This document shows positions 1 through 9,372 of a DNA stretch of 34,649 bases, in pieces. The first letter of the stretch is position 1. Every line of letters starts with the position of its first letter. Where the stretch lies: NCBI GenBank assembly GCA_903900795.1, contig CAIUOO010000117.1, forward strand, positions 1 to 34,649. The letters are read 5' to 3'. The notes beneath the pieces are model-generated. The model saw only the letters and a list, made by a program, of their open reading frames with translations, searched no databases and was not told the origin of the DNA. The stretch is from an uncultured Gemmatimonadota bacterium (GTDB lineage Bacteria; Gemmatimonadota; Gemmatimonadetes; Gemmatimonadales; Gemmatimonadaceae). The translations under genes and the position numbers were made by a program.

Positions 1-290
1 ACATGCAGGGCGGTCAATCCAGGGTGCGCGACCTCGCGCTGCACCAGTCCGTGCGGCATCACGCCGATGACGTCGCCGCCCGCCGCCAGCGCCGCGTCCG
101 CCAATGCCCCCATCAAACCCACACGCCCGCCCCCATACACCACCGTCAAACCGCGCTGCGCCAACAGGGTACCCAGCGCGGACGCGCAGGCCATGTATTC
201 GGGGCGCACCCCATCGTTCGAGGCGCAATACACCGCAACCCGATGCAGTGACCGATGCGTTGCTGGTGGGATCGGGGAGGTCGTACTCAT
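1..290 (-). CDS. LOG-family protein (TIGR00730-type, putative nucleoside 5'-monophosphate phosphoribohydrolase), truncated by window edge
   Basis: Reverse-strand reading from CAT at 288-290 gives MSTTSPIPPATHRSLHRVAVYCASNDGVRPEYMACASALGTLLAQRGLTVVYGGGRVGLMGALADAALAAGGDVIGVMPHGLV..., with the family-typical VYGGGRVGLMG motif. The frame is open through position 1. Confidence 0.85.
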   Translation of the reverse strand, partial: MSTTSPIPPATHRSLHRVAVYCASNDGVRPEYMACASALGTLLAQRGLTVVYGGGRVGLMGALADAALAAGGDVIGVMPHGLVQREVAHPGLTALH

Positions 291-420
291 ATGGGAAAGC
301 TAATCCGGAAGTCACGCAGTGGTCGCGACGATCCGCGCCACATACCAGGCCCGCACGGGCGGAGAAGTCACGGCGTTGCGTACTACCCGGGCAGCGCTGA
401 CCGTGACTACCTTCGTGCGC

Positions 421-1071
421 ATGACCCCCTCACTGCACACGTTGCCGACCCTGAGCGTGATCGAGCATCCGCTGGTCCGCCATAAGATCACGCTGCTACG
501 CGATCGCGCGACACCCACGAAGCAGTTCAAGGAGCTCGTGGATGAGATCGCCATGCTCATGGCCTACGAAGCAACGCGGAACCTCGCGCTCGAACCGGTG
601 CCGGTAGACACGCCGCTCGAGTCCACAACGGGCTGGTCGGTACGAGGGAAAAAACTCACCTTGGTGCCCATCCTGCGCGCCGGCCTCGGCATGGTCGAAG
701 GCATCCTGCGGCTGATTCCATCAGCACGCGTCGGACATATCGGCTTGTACCGGGATCACGAAACCCTCGAGCCGGTGGACTACTACTTCAAGGTCCCGGG
801 CGACGTCAGTGAGCGCGATTTTCTCGTGCTTGACCCGATGCTGGCTACCGGCGGCAGCGCCTGCGCCGCGGTCTCGTCTCTGAAGCGCGCCGGAGCGACA
901 CGTATTCGCTTTCTCTGTCTCGTAGCCGCCCCGGAAGGCGTCGAGCGGCTCGCGCGCGAACATCCCGACGTGCCCATTCTCACGGCGGCCCTCGACCGCG
1001 AACTCAATCAGCACGGCTACATCCTCCCCGGACTCGGCGACGCCGGCGACCGGTTGTTTGGCACCCGTTAA
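421..1071 (+). CDS. upp: Uracil phosphoribosyltransferase
   Basis: [28 protein letters not shown]...[11 protein letters not shown]...[10 protein letters not shown]...[20 protein letters not shown]-binding DPMLATGGS motif. The 319 ORF start includes a non-conserved extension; ATG 421 is preferred. Confidence 0.95.
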   Translation: MTPSLHTLPTLSVIEHPLVRHKITLLRDRATPTKQFKELVDEIAMLMAYEATRNLALEPVPVDTPLESTTGWSVRGKKLTLVPILRAGLGMVEGILRLIPSARVGHIGLYRDHETLEPVDYYFKVPGDVSERDFLVLDPMLATGGSACAAVSSLKRAGATRIRFLCLVAAPEGVERLAREHPDVPILTAALDRELNQHGYILPGLGDAGDRLFGTR

Positions 1072-1220
1072 CCGCGCAGCACCAAGTACGGACTAGGATG
1101 GTCCGTCTTCTGTTGATCCGCCGCCCGCAGATAGAGATCGGCCAGGCGGCGAGCTTGTACCGCCCTGATCTCGCGGCTATCTTCTCGCGACTTGTTCGGC
1201 GATTTGCGCTCGTAACTCAC
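1068..1220 (-). CDS. Putative small protein (50 aa), hypothetical
   Basis: Minus-strand GTG-initiated frame [50 protein letters not shown], fills the upp/1250 intergenic gap. An AGGAG lies about 12 nt upstream of the GTG. Below the ORF-track length cutoff. Confidence 0.35.
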   Translation of the reverse strand: MSYERKSPNKSREDSREIRAVQARRLADLYLRAADQQKTDHPSPYLVLRG

Positions 1221-1249
1221 GAGCGCGTCGGTCTCCTGTTCCCGGGTCG

Positions 1250-2209
1250 TTGATGTTGATCAATCTGGTACCGGATTTTCTCGCCGTACTCGAAGCCGAC
1301 GACCGCGTGTCGGCGTATCTCGCCTATTTCGAGCGCCACAAGGCGTTGCTGACGGCCTACTGGGACAACTATGTCCTCGAACCGTCTGGGCCGCATTTCG
1401 AGGACGTCGTCCAGTCCACGGTCAACGCGAATCGCGATGATCTGCTCACGCTCCTCTCACGCACCGATGTGGTGGCGCTGGCGCGTCTGGCCGAAGAAAA
1501 GGTCCGAATCCTGCTCGATATCGACGTCAGCTACGATGTCGTGCTCATGGTTGGCGTCGGCGCGGCCAACGCCGGTGAGCTGGTCGTCAACGGCCGGGGC
1601 GTGGCGTTCGTGTGCCTCGAGCACTTCACGGGTGTCGCCAACCCGGACACGCAGGGGCTCGGGCTCGATCCCGAACTGATTCCCCTCTGGCTCGCGCACG
1701 AAATCACGCACGTCGTGCGCTATACGTCTCCGTCCAGCCGCAGCGACATGCGCGGCTTTGTGGAAGACGCCGGCGGGTACTACTCGTACTGGGAAACAGG
1801 CCGCCAGGCCTCGCTGCGCGAACTGCTGGTGAACGAAGGACTGGCCGTGCACGTCTCGCGCGCCATAAGCCCGGGCCATGCGGCGTGGGAATATTTCGGG
1901 TTCGCTCGCAAGCAGTACGCCCGTGTGCGCGAGGTCGAGCCCGTGCTCCATCGCGCCCTGATCACCGACGGCGACCGCACGGCTCTGGGGCTGCGCCTGC
2001 GCTACCTCTCCGGCGGTATGAGCGACGAGGCGCGCACCGTTGAGCGCACGGTGCTTCCCGAGCGCTCTGGGTACTTCCTGGGCGCCCGCATGGTCGAAGC
2101 CGCCATCGCTGCCCGCGGCTACGCTTGGGCCACCCGCGCCAGCGTCATGGATTTGGCCACCGTAAACGACCCGGTGATGGAGCGGCCGAGGCTCACGATC
2201 GTCGGGTGA
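1250..2209 (+). CDS. Hypothetical protein with HExxH metallopeptidase motif (DUF2268-like putative Zn protease)
   Basis: 319-aa ORF with WLAHEITHVVRY (HExxH) and a downstream NEGLAVHVSR segment, reminiscent of DUF2268-type predicted Zn-dependent proteases. Confidence 0.65.
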   Translation: MMLINLVPDFLAVLEADDRVSAYLAYFERHKALLTAYWDNYVLEPSGPHFEDVVQSTVNANRDDLLTLLSRTDVVALARLAEEKVRILLDIDVSYDVVLMVGVGAANAGELVVNGRGVAFVCLEHFTGVANPDTQGLGLDPELIPLWLAHEITHVVRYTSPSSRSDMRGFVEDAGGYYSYWETGRQASLRELLVNEGLAVHVSRAISPGHAAWEYFGFARKQYARVREVEPVLHRALITDGDRTALGLRLRYLSGGMSDEARTVERTVLPERSGYFLGARMVEAAIAARGYAWATRASVMDLATVNDPVMERPRLTIVG

Positions 2210-2229
2210 GATTGGCTGGGACGGTTTGA

Positions 2230-2426
2230 CAACTGTACCGTCAACAGCAACGGCAACGGCGACTGCCAGAACACGGATACCACGGATTTACACAGAAATA
2301 ACACAGATAAACCGACAGCGCTTTTTGCTTATCCGTGGCCGTTTCCGTGTCATCGGTGATCTCCGTGTTCTGGCTCTTGTTTTTGCTGTTGTTTTTTGCT
2401 GTTGCTTTTTGCTGTGGCTGTTTCGG
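2230..2426. repeat. Composite palindromic repeat, copy A: 108-bp core (2266-2373) flanked by 12-13-bp tandem units
   Basis: Core GCCAGAACACGGATACCACGGAT...ATCGGTGATCTCCGTGTTCTGGC (imperfect inverted arms). It aligns end to end with 30435-30542. The 3' flank has tandem TTG(T/C)TTTTTGCTG-like units 2377-2426. Confidence 0.85.
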
Positions 2427-2429
2427 ATC

Positions 2430-3803
2430 CTACTTCCCGATGCAGAACTCCCGGAAGACCCGGTCGAGCACGTCCTCGGTATCCACGATACCGATCAGAT
2501 CGGAGAGAGCCTCGCGGGCCGCGTACAAATGCACCGCAGCCACCGGCGCCGGCAGCGCCCCTCTCTCCCACGCCATCAGAAACTCGGTGAGTTCATCGTG
2601 CGCCACCGCCAGGCCAGCGCGATGACGCTCGCGGGTCACGAGCACGTCGTCACCGGCGGGCAACGCCACCGAACTGGCCATCGCAACGCGATCAATAGCC
2701 TCAAGCAACGCCCGCAGCCCCTGCCCCGTCTCGGCGCTGACATGGTGCACCGGCTCGTCGGATGCCGATGCATCCAAGTCGGCTTTCGTACGTACCGGAA
2801 GGACCGATCCCCCCGTCCGCGACGCAATCACGGCGAGTGTCGCATCGATATCCGCCGCGCTCGCCCCGCACACCAGCACCACCTGCGCCTGCGCTAGATA
2901 GCGCGTGCTCACTTCGATGCCGAGTCGCTCGATTTCGTCGTCGGGGTCGCGGAGGCCGGCGGTATCCACGAAGCGCAGCGGCAACGGCGCGCGATCGAGC
3001 ACGGCTTCGATCGCATCACGGGTCGTACCGGCAATCGGTGTCACTAAGGCGCGCGACTCACCCAAGAGGGCGTTGAACAGCGATGACTTACCGGCGTTGG
3101 GTGGGCCGGCAATCACGACCAACACGCCATCACGCAGTACAGCGGCCTGCGGGGCAGTGTGCATCAGCGCGCGCAGCGCGTCGCGCAGCGACTCCGCCGC
3201 ATTTTTTATACGGGCGGGGGCGATCGGGCCATCGTCTTCCTCGGGGAAGTCGATGTCGTAAGCGATCAGCGCTTCGAGATGGATCACCTCGTCGCGCAAC
3301 GCGAGCAACCGCCGGGAAAGTCCGCCGTCGAGCTGTGACAGCGCCTGCCGCAGCATGACGGTAGTACGCGCATCGATCAGATCGGCCACGGCTTCGGCTT
3401 GCACCAGATCCATGCGGCCATTCAGCACGGCGCGCCGCGTGAATTCACCGGGGGTGGCCGGCCGTGCACCGGCCGCCGCGCAGGCCGCCAGCACGAGCGC
3501 CGGCACCACGTGGCCACCGTGCGTGGCAATCTCCACCACATCCTCACCGGTATACGAGCGCGGCGCGGCGAACCAGGTGATCAGGGCGTCATCGAGTGGC
3601 GCGCCATCGGGGTGACGCAGTGCCACGCGGGTGGCGCGGCGCGGCGGCGGGTCGGACGCGCCAGGAAATGCACCAAGGGCGCGAGCGATGGATATCGCTC
3701 GCGCCCCTGACAGCCGGATCACGGCAATCGCCCCGCGTCCAGCGGCCGTGGCACAGGCAACGATCGTGTCGTCGCCACCAGGCAGCTGGCGGACCGTCAC
3801 CAC
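2430..3803 (-). CDS. mnmE: tRNA uridine-5-carboxymethylaminomethyl(34) synthesis GTPase MnmE
   Basis: 457 aa, GTG start; DTIVACATAAGRGAIAVIRLSG N-terminus, GPPNAGKSSLFNALL P-loop, DTAGLRD, C-terminal FCIGK. Confidence 0.97.
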   Translation of the reverse strand: MVTVRQLPGGDDTIVACATAAGRGAIAVIRLSGARAISIARALGAFPGASDPPPRRATRVALRHPDGAPLDDALITWFAAPRSYTGEDVVEIATHGGHVVPALVLAACAAAGARPATPGEFTRRAVLNGRMDLVQAEAVADLIDARTTVMLRQALSQLDGGLSRRLLALRDEVIHLEALIAYDIDFPEEDDGPIAPARIKNAAESLRDALRALMHTAPQAAVLRDGVLVVIAGPPNAGKSSLFNALLGESRALVTPIAGTTRDAIEAVLDRAPLPLRFVDTAGLRDPDDEIERLGIEVSTRYLAQAQVVLVCGASAADIDATLAVIASRTGGSVLPVRTKADLDASASDEPVHHVSAETGQGLRALLEAIDRVAMASSVALPAGDDVLVTRERHRAGLAVAHDELTEFLMAWERGALPAPVAAVHLYAAREALSDLIGIVDTEDVLDRVFREFCIGK

Positions 3804-3807
3804 GTCG

Positions 3808-5505
3808 TTATCCTCGCACCACCGGGGGTTGCGCCTTCGTACGCTCCTGAGAAATCAGCCACTGCTGCGGCAACGACGCGAGGTTCTGCACGAAATAATA
3901 CAGGTTGAGTCCCGAGGCCATGTTGAAGAAAATCACCATCATCATGGCGGGCATCAGGTACATCATCATTTTTTGCTGCTCGTTCGCTTTCATGCCGCGC
4001 ATGCCGATGTACGACAGCCCCATCGCCGTGATGGCCACAAGCACCGGCAACACGAAAAACGGATCCTTGAGCGAGATGTCGGGGAACCACAGGAATGACA
4101 CGCCGCGGAACTCGATTGTGTTCTGAAATACGAAGAACAGCGCGAAGAACACCGGCAACGGAATCAACATCGGCAGACAGCCCGACAGGGAGCTGAACGG
4201 CGACATGCCGTGCTCTTTATACACGCGCATCATTTCCGCTTGCAGCTTGGTCGGGTCGCCCTTGTACTTGGTCTGGATTTCGGCCAGGTGCGGTTGAATG
4301 CGCTGCATCTGCATGGAACTGCGCATCGCCTTCTGATTCAACGGCCACAGAATGATGCGCACTGCCACGCCGAACACCACCAGGATCCATCCGTACGAAA
4401 GGCCAAGCGTGGACTTCATCCACAGCAGCAGGCGGATCACCATCGTGGCGAACGGTTGCACGACGCCCTGCAACCAGCCACCGTACGGGTTCGACGTTTC
4501 AAACGACCGACCGATGGCAACCAGACGCTTGAACTCCTGGGGCCCAGCGTACACTTCGAACGCCACGGCGCCGCTCTTGAGCGACGCGACAATCGTCGCT
4601 TCGCTGCGTGTAGCGGCCTTCGCCACGCGCATACCGCCCGTGAAGTTCACCTCGGCGAAGCCCGGCGCGCCTTGCGGGGACAGCACACCAAGCAGGAAAT
4701 ACTTGTTCTTGGCGACGGTCCAGTTGATCGGGCCGGCCTCGATGCGACGCTCGCCAGGATCGAGCGAGGTGAAGGAGACACCACTCGCATTCTGCTGGTC
4801 AGGCTTGTACGCGTATGCGAGATGCGACTGATCTTCGGTCGTATCCGACTCCGAAGAGCGGAAGCCGGGCGGCATATCGATCAGCAGGAAGCTGTTCTCG
4901 GGCGCGCCGGTTACGAGCGCCGACACATTCACGCGATAGCTGTCGGGGAGGAACGAATACGCGATCGTGATCGCGCGAGCGCCGACGGTGGCGTCATAGC
5001 GGACCACGGCGCGTCCATTTTCCTCGCTGCGCGTGCTGGTGAAGGTCTGCGCATTCAGCGCGACCGTGTCACCGGGCGTGACGAGACGGAAGCTCAGCAA
5101 CCGGTCACCCGCCGTCGCGAGTTCCACGGGGCCACCCTTCGTGCGCCCCTTGTTGGAGAGAGCGACATACTGCTGCATCTCCACACCGATCAACGCGGCG
5201 CCACGATTCGTGGTGCGAAAGACCGCCGGCGTGGTGGTCACCACAGCGGTATCGATCGGCATCACGTCGGGCTGAAGCACCGCGTTGACGGAGTCAGGCA
5301 GGGCACGCATGCCGGGCGCCGGGGCACCAGCGGAGGCGACGGCTACAGCAGCCGCGGGATCCGCGACAGCAGGGGTGGTGCTGGCAGAGTCTGTTACCGC
5401 GGTCTTGCTTCCGGGCGCCGGCAGAGGCGACGGGAAGAGGATCGGCGTCAGAATCAGGACCGCCGCCATCAGGACGACAGCGAGGACGATGCGACGTGGT
5501 TCCAT
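3808..5505 (-). CDS. yidC: Membrane protein insertase YidC
   Basis: Start MEPRRIVLAVVLMAAVLILTPILF (ATG at 5503-5505). C-terminal 60KD_IMP region: YGWILVVFGVAVRIILWPLNQKAMRSSMQMQRIQPHLAEIQTKYKGDPTKLQAEMMRVYKEHGMSPFSSLSGCLPMLIPLPVFFALF. Upstream in-frame ORF extension is likely not translated. Confidence 0.97.
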   Translation of the reverse strand: MEPRRIVLAVVLMAAVLILTPILFPSPLPAPGSKTAVTDSASTTPAVADPAAAVAVASAGAPAPGMRALPDSVNAVLQPDVMPIDTAVVTTTPAVFRTTNRGAALIGVEMQQYVALSNKGRTKGGPVELATAGDRLLSFRLVTPGDTVALNAQTFTSTRSEENGRAVVRYDATVGARAITIAYSFLPDSYRVNVSALVTGAPENSFLLIDMPPGFRSSESDTTEDQSHLAYAYKPDQQNASGVSFTSLDPGERRIEAGPINWTVAKNKYFLLGVLSPQGAPGFAEVNFTGGMRVAKAATRSEATIVASLKSGAVAFEVYAGPQEFKRLVAIGRSFETSNPYGGWLQGVVQPFATMVIRLLLWMKSTLGLSYGWILVVFGVAVRIILWPLNQKAMRSSMQMQRIQPHLAEIQTKYKGDPTKLQAEMMRVYKEHGMSPFSSLSGCLPMLIPLPVFFALFFVFQNTIEFRGVSFLWFPDISLKDPFFVLPVLVAITAMGLSYIGMRGMKANEQQKMMMYLMPAMMMVIFFNMASGLNLYYFVQNLASLPQQWLISQERTKAQPPVVRG

Positions 5506-5525
5506 GGATCGGTATAGGGGAGCGC

Positions 5526-5738
5526 TCAGGGCACCGGATCGAATCCGCCGGGCCGGAACGGATGACACCGCCCGATTCGGCGCAGCGCCAGCCATCCTCC
5601 GCGTAACGCACCGTGACGCTCCAGCGCCTCGATGGCATACGCGGAACACGAAGGATAATAGCGGCAGGCGCCCCCAAAGATGGGGGACAGCGTGAGCTGA
5701 TACCCGCGCACTACGAGAATGAAGAGCTTCGCAATCAC
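5526..5738 (-). CDS. yidD: Membrane protein insertion efficiency factor YidD
   Basis: [70 protein letters not shown]; the classic YidD pattern. Confidence 0.97.
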   Translation of the reverse strand: MIAKLFILVVRGYQLTLSPIFGGACRYYPSCSAYAIEALERHGALRGGWLALRRIGRCHPFRPGGFDPVP

Positions 5739-5754
5739 GGCAGGAACGCTCGAG

Positions 5755-6066
5755 TTACCGCACGATCTTCCGCACGGCCTGCAACACTTCGGCCCGAAGC
5801 GTCTCGAAGTCTCTGGCGTAGGCCACAGGAAGCACCTTGAACACCAGGTCCATGGGTGCGAGATCGGGAAGCACGTCGAGGCGGGTGAGTTCGCGGAGCC
5901 GGCGCTTCAGGCGGTTCCGCTCGACACCCGAGTGCTTGTACTTGGGCACCACGAAGCCAACGCGTGGAACGCCAAGAAGGGAAGACAGAGCTCGCACGTC
6001 CAATGAGGCGGTGCGCACTCGCTTCCCTTCGTGTCGTACCCGCTCGAGATCAGACCCGCGCGTCAG
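5755..6066 (-). CDS. rnpA: Ribonuclease P protein component (start codon uncertain)
   Basis: ORF from GTG 6018 gives ...[34 protein letters not shown]; the conserved N-terminus [18 protein letters not shown] lies upstream in frame without ATG/GTG/TTG. The end given here is an in-frame CTG at 6064-6066; the true start may differ. Confidence 0.9.
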   Translation of the reverse strand: MTRGSDLERVRHEGKRVRTASLDVRALSSLLGVPRVGFVVPKYKHSGVERNRLKRRLRELTRLDVLPDLAPMDLVFKVLPVAYARDFETLRAEVLQAVRKIVR

Positions 6067-6094
6067 TCGCTGCGCGCGCGGGAACGACCGGGAA

Positions 6095-6259
6095 TCAGGC
6101 GCCGGTATACTTCGACGGGATCTGGACGGTCAACACCTTGCGTCCCTTGCGGCGACGGCGGGCGAGCACCTCACGGCCCCACTTCGTCTCCATACGCGCA
6201 CGGAAACCGTGCTTGCGGACTCGCTTGGTATTGCGCGGATTGTATGTCGGCTTGCCCAT
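6095..6259 (-). CDS. rpmH: 50S ribosomal protein L34
   Basis: [54 protein letters not shown]; start CAT at 6257-6259. Confidence 0.97.
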   Translation of the reverse strand: MGKPTYNPRNTKRVRKHGFRARMETKWGREVLARRRRKGRKVLTVQIPSKYTGA

Positions 6260-6610
6260 AGTAATGCTCGAGGTAACGCGGGATGAATCGCGGCGGTTCG
6301 ACTTGAGTGTTTCAGCACCCGCACCACCCACGCGACCTGATATCCGCGGTGTGGTAGAGCCCTGACCTAGCCGTACAAATTACTCGCGCGACTGGCTTGA
6401 GGTCAACCCCGCCAAGTACACCTGCGGCAATGATTTGCCCTGTTCCGCCAAATCCGCGCGAGGACTTGCTTGCGCTCACGAATGCGAGGCTGGTGTCACA
6501 TCACTGACGCGATTGACTTATCCACACACGAGCGTAAGCTTCGCCCCCCCGCCTGATTCTCGTGCGAGTATCCCCCTTGGCGGGGACCGCCCGAACCCCG
6601 ACCTCTTGTC
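6260..6610. promoter_or_regulatory. rpmH-dnaA intergenic region, candidate oriC/dnaA regulatory region
   Basis: Divergent rpmH/dnaA synteny; one consensus DnaA box TTATCCACA at 6518-6526. No AT-rich unwinding tract or box cluster was obvious by eye. Confidence 0.5.
6518..6526 (+). promoter_or_regulatory. Consensus DnaA box TTATCCACA
   Basis: Exact 9-mer match upstream of dnaA. Confidence 0.7.
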
Positions 6611-8029
6611 ATGTCCCTTACGCCTGCCGAAACCTGGGATCGCCTGCGCCAACGCGCACGGCAGCTCCTCCCGGAGCAGACGTACCGCACCTGGCTCGAG
6701 CCCACCGACGCCCTCGGCGTTGAAGGCGACACCCTGCTCGTCGGCGCCCCAGACCAGTTCTCTGCAGACTGGAACGAGTCCAAACACGCCGATCTGCTGA
6801 CCAGCTTTGCGCCCGTCGCCCTCGGTCACCCACTGAAAGTGCGCTTCAAAGTGGCCGAAGAGCGCTTGGGTCGGGTGCAGATGGACATGTTCGTGCAGCC
6901 GATTCCAGCCCCTGTTGTTGCGCCACTAACAACACATCAACAGCGCTTATCAGCGCCACTGAACCCACGCTATACGTTCGACCAATTCGTCATCGGCAAA
7001 TCGAACGACGTCGCCGCTGCTGCCGCCCAAGCCGCCGCCCAGGCGCCCGGGAAGGTCTACAACCCGCTCTTCATCTATGGAGAAACGGGGCTGGGTAAGA
7101 CGCACCTCATGCAAGGCATCGCCCACGAGCTGCTCAAACGCACCCCCACACTGCGCCTCGCCTTCGTGGGGACTGAGCAGTTCACCAATGAGTTCGTCAA
7201 CGCAATCCAGACCGGACAAATGGGCGATTTCCGTCGGCGCTTCCGGGAAATCGACCTGCTGCTGGTCGACGACGTCCAGTTCCTGAAGGGGAAAGAATCC
7301 ACCCAGGAAGAATTCTTTCACACCTTCAACGCCATCTACGAAGCCGGTCGTCAGATCGTCCTCACCTCCGATAGACCCCCCAAGGAAATCCCGGGACTCG
7401 AGTCCCGACTGGTCTCCCGCTTCGAGTGGGGCATGGTGGCCAATGTCGATGCCCCCGATCTCGAGCACCGGATCGCGATCCTCCGCAAGAAGGCCAGCCT
7501 CGACCACCTCGAGCTCACCATTCCCGACGAGGTCATCGAGTTTATCGCCCAACATGTGAAATCGTCGGTGCGCGAACTGGAAGGGTCGATCATCAAGCTC
7601 CTGGCCTACGCCTCGCTCAAGCACCGCGAGATCTCCATCGAGCTCGCCCGCGAGGCGCTTCGCGACAAACTCAGGAACGCCACGACCTCGGATTTCCCCG
7701 ACATCCCACCCACCACGATCACCGTGGCCACCATTCAACAGGTGGTCTCGCGCGAGTGGGGCGTCACTCCAGACGGGCTGCGCTCCAAAACCCGCACCAA
7801 GCAGCTCACCACCCCACGTCAGGTCTCCATGTACCTGTGTCGGGAGCTGCTGGCCCTCCAGCTGGTCGAAATCGGCAACGCGTTCGGCGGACGCGATCAC
7901 TCCACGGTGATCCATTCGCTCGACCGGGTCGCTGAAGATATGGGCGGAGAACCTGGTTTCGCCGACCGGGTGTTGAAGGTCCGAGGCATGTTGGAAACAC
8001 TCCGATCCACTGGACAACTGGGCACCTAA
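6611..8029 (+). CDS. dnaA: Chromosomal replication initiator protein DnaA
   Basis: 472 aa; NPRYTFDQFVIGKSNDVAAAAA, GETGLGKTHLMQGI, LLVDDVQFLKGK, C-terminal GGRDHSTVIHSLDRV DNA-binding signature. Confidence 0.99.
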   Translation: MSLTPAETWDRLRQRARQLLPEQTYRTWLEPTDALGVEGDTLLVGAPDQFSADWNESKHADLLTSFAPVALGHPLKVRFKVAEERLGRVQMDMFVQPIPAPVVAPLTTHQQRLSAPLNPRYTFDQFVIGKSNDVAAAAAQAAAQAPGKVYNPLFIYGETGLGKTHLMQGIAHELLKRTPTLRLAFVGTEQFTNEFVNAIQTGQMGDFRRRFREIDLLLVDDVQFLKGKESTQEEFFHTFNAIYEAGRQIVLTSDRPPKEIPGLESRLVSRFEWGMVANVDAPDLEHRIAILRKKASLDHLELTIPDEVIEFIAQHVKSSVRELEGSIIKLLAYASLKHREISIELAREALRDKLRNATTSDFPDIPPTTITVATIQQVVSREWGVTPDGLRSKTRTKQLTTPRQVSMYLCRELLALQLVEIGNAFGGRDHSTVIHSLDRVAEDMGGEPGFADRVLKVRGMLETLRSTGQLGT

Positions 8030-8259
8030 CTCCCCAATCATCCACATCGCCGCGCATCTTTCCCCCCATCCGCGGGTCCCGATGTGCAGCAATGCGGAGA
8101 AAAAGCACGACTCGACATGGAATGCACATGATACGGCATGGCGGAAGTGCTTTGACAGATGTAGCTTGCGGCGTTTGTAGACAAGCCCACACACCCTGCT
8201 GCTACTACCAGTTTTTTCTCTACGACCTCTTTTAACAGCAGTCCTTCCACACAACGGGC

Positions 8260-9372
8260 ATGCGCTTCACGATCTCGCGCGAGAAACTCCAAGAAGGACT
8301 CGCGGCGGTAACCGCCGCTGTACCGGCCAAGACCACCTTGCCGGTCCTGTCAAACCTGCTCGTCGAAACTACCGAGCGCGGAATTCGTTTCTCCGCGACC
8401 GACCTCGACATCGCCGTCAGCACGGAAGTCAGTGCCGACGTCCAAACGCCAGGGGCGATCACGATTCCCGCCAAGAAATTGAGCGAGATTGCGCGCGAGC
8501 TGCCGCCATCACCCGTCAAGATTTCGGCCAGCGGCGAACAGCGTGTCACCATCGAATGCGGACGATCCAAGTTCAAGCTGCTTGGATTGCCGCGCGATGA
8601 ATTTCCGACGTTCCCCACCGTGCGCTTCAATGATTCGTGGCGCGTGAAATCGGGCGAACTTCAGAAGCTCATTTCGCATGTGGCGTTCGCGGTGAGCACC
8701 GAAGAGTCGCGACCCATTCTCAATGGTGTACTCTGGGAGCTGCGCGAAGATCGCATGCGCATGGTAGCCACCAATGGGCACCGTCTATCAAAGATGGAAT
8801 TACCGGTCGAAGCGAGCAGCGCGCCCCCGGGTGACTTGATCGTGCCACCCAAGGCGCTCGAGCAGATCAAGCGACTGTTCCCCGCCGAGGAAGAACTCGA
8901 AATCGCGCGCGGTGAAAATCATCTCGGTTTCCGTTCGCCGTTCACGTCGGTATTTACGCGCCTGGTCGAAGGCCCGTATCCGAATTACGAACAGGTCATT
9001 CCGAAGGACAACGATCGCTTCTGTCTCTGCGACAAGGCAGCGCTCACGAGTGCGCTCAAACGCATGAGCGTGATTGCGTCCGATCAGACGCATCGGATCA
9101 AAATGTCGTTCAATACCGGTATGCTGAAGTTCAGTGTGACCACGCCCGACCTGGGCGAAGCCTCCGATGAACTGCCGGTGAATTACAATGGTGATCAGCT
9201 CGATATTGGTTTCAACGCCACATATCTGCTCGAGATCCTCCGCTATATGCCCACTGAGCAGGTGCGCCTGACGTTCAAGGCACCGGAACGCGCGGCCACG
9301 ATCGAGCCCGAAGGGTGGGATGATCCGGCCAAGTACCTCTGTCTGGTCATGCCGCTGCGCTTGATGGATTGA
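8260..9372 (+). CDS. dnaN: DNA polymerase III subunit beta (sliding clamp)
   Basis: 370 aa; MRFTISREKLQEGLAAVTAAVPAKTTLPVLSNLLVE... and C-terminal YLCLVMPLRLMD. Confidence 0.98.
   Translation: MRFTISREKLQEGLAAVTAAVPAKTTLPVLSNLLVETTERGIRFSATDLDIAVSTEVSADVQTPGAITIPAKKLSEIARELPPSPVKISASGEQRVTIECGRSKFKLLGLPRDEFPTFPTVRFNDSWRVKSGELQKLISHVAFAVSTEESRPILNGVLWELREDRMRMVATNGHRLSKMELPVEASSAPPGDLIVPPKALEQIKRLFPAEEELEIARGENHLGFRSPFTSVFTRLVEGPYPNYEQVIPKDNDRFCLCDKAALTSALKRMSVIASDQTHRIKMSFNTGMLKFSVTTPDLGEASDELPVNYNGDQLDIGFNATYLLEILRYMPTEQVRLTFKAPERAATIEPEGWDDPAKYLCLVMPLRLMD

Noticed and set aside
2266-2373. IS element or transposon interpretation of the palindromes
   Set aside because: No transposase ORF and no clear target-site duplication; at most a non-autonomous element.
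2226-2897. ORFs translated through repeat copy A (2226..2897 +, 2335..2625 +)
   Set aside because: They read through a palindrome and antisense mnmE; low-complexity F/L stretches come from the T-rich tandem repeat, not a gene.
4210-5517. 435-aa plus-strand ORF antisense to yidC
   Set aside because: His/Arg-rich antisense shadow ORF opposite a confident yidC; no domain signal.
6950-8254. 434-aa minus-strand ORF antisense to dnaA
   Set aside because: Fully opposite the clearly identified dnaA; long antisense ORFs are expected in high-GC DNA, and the protein has no recognisable motif.
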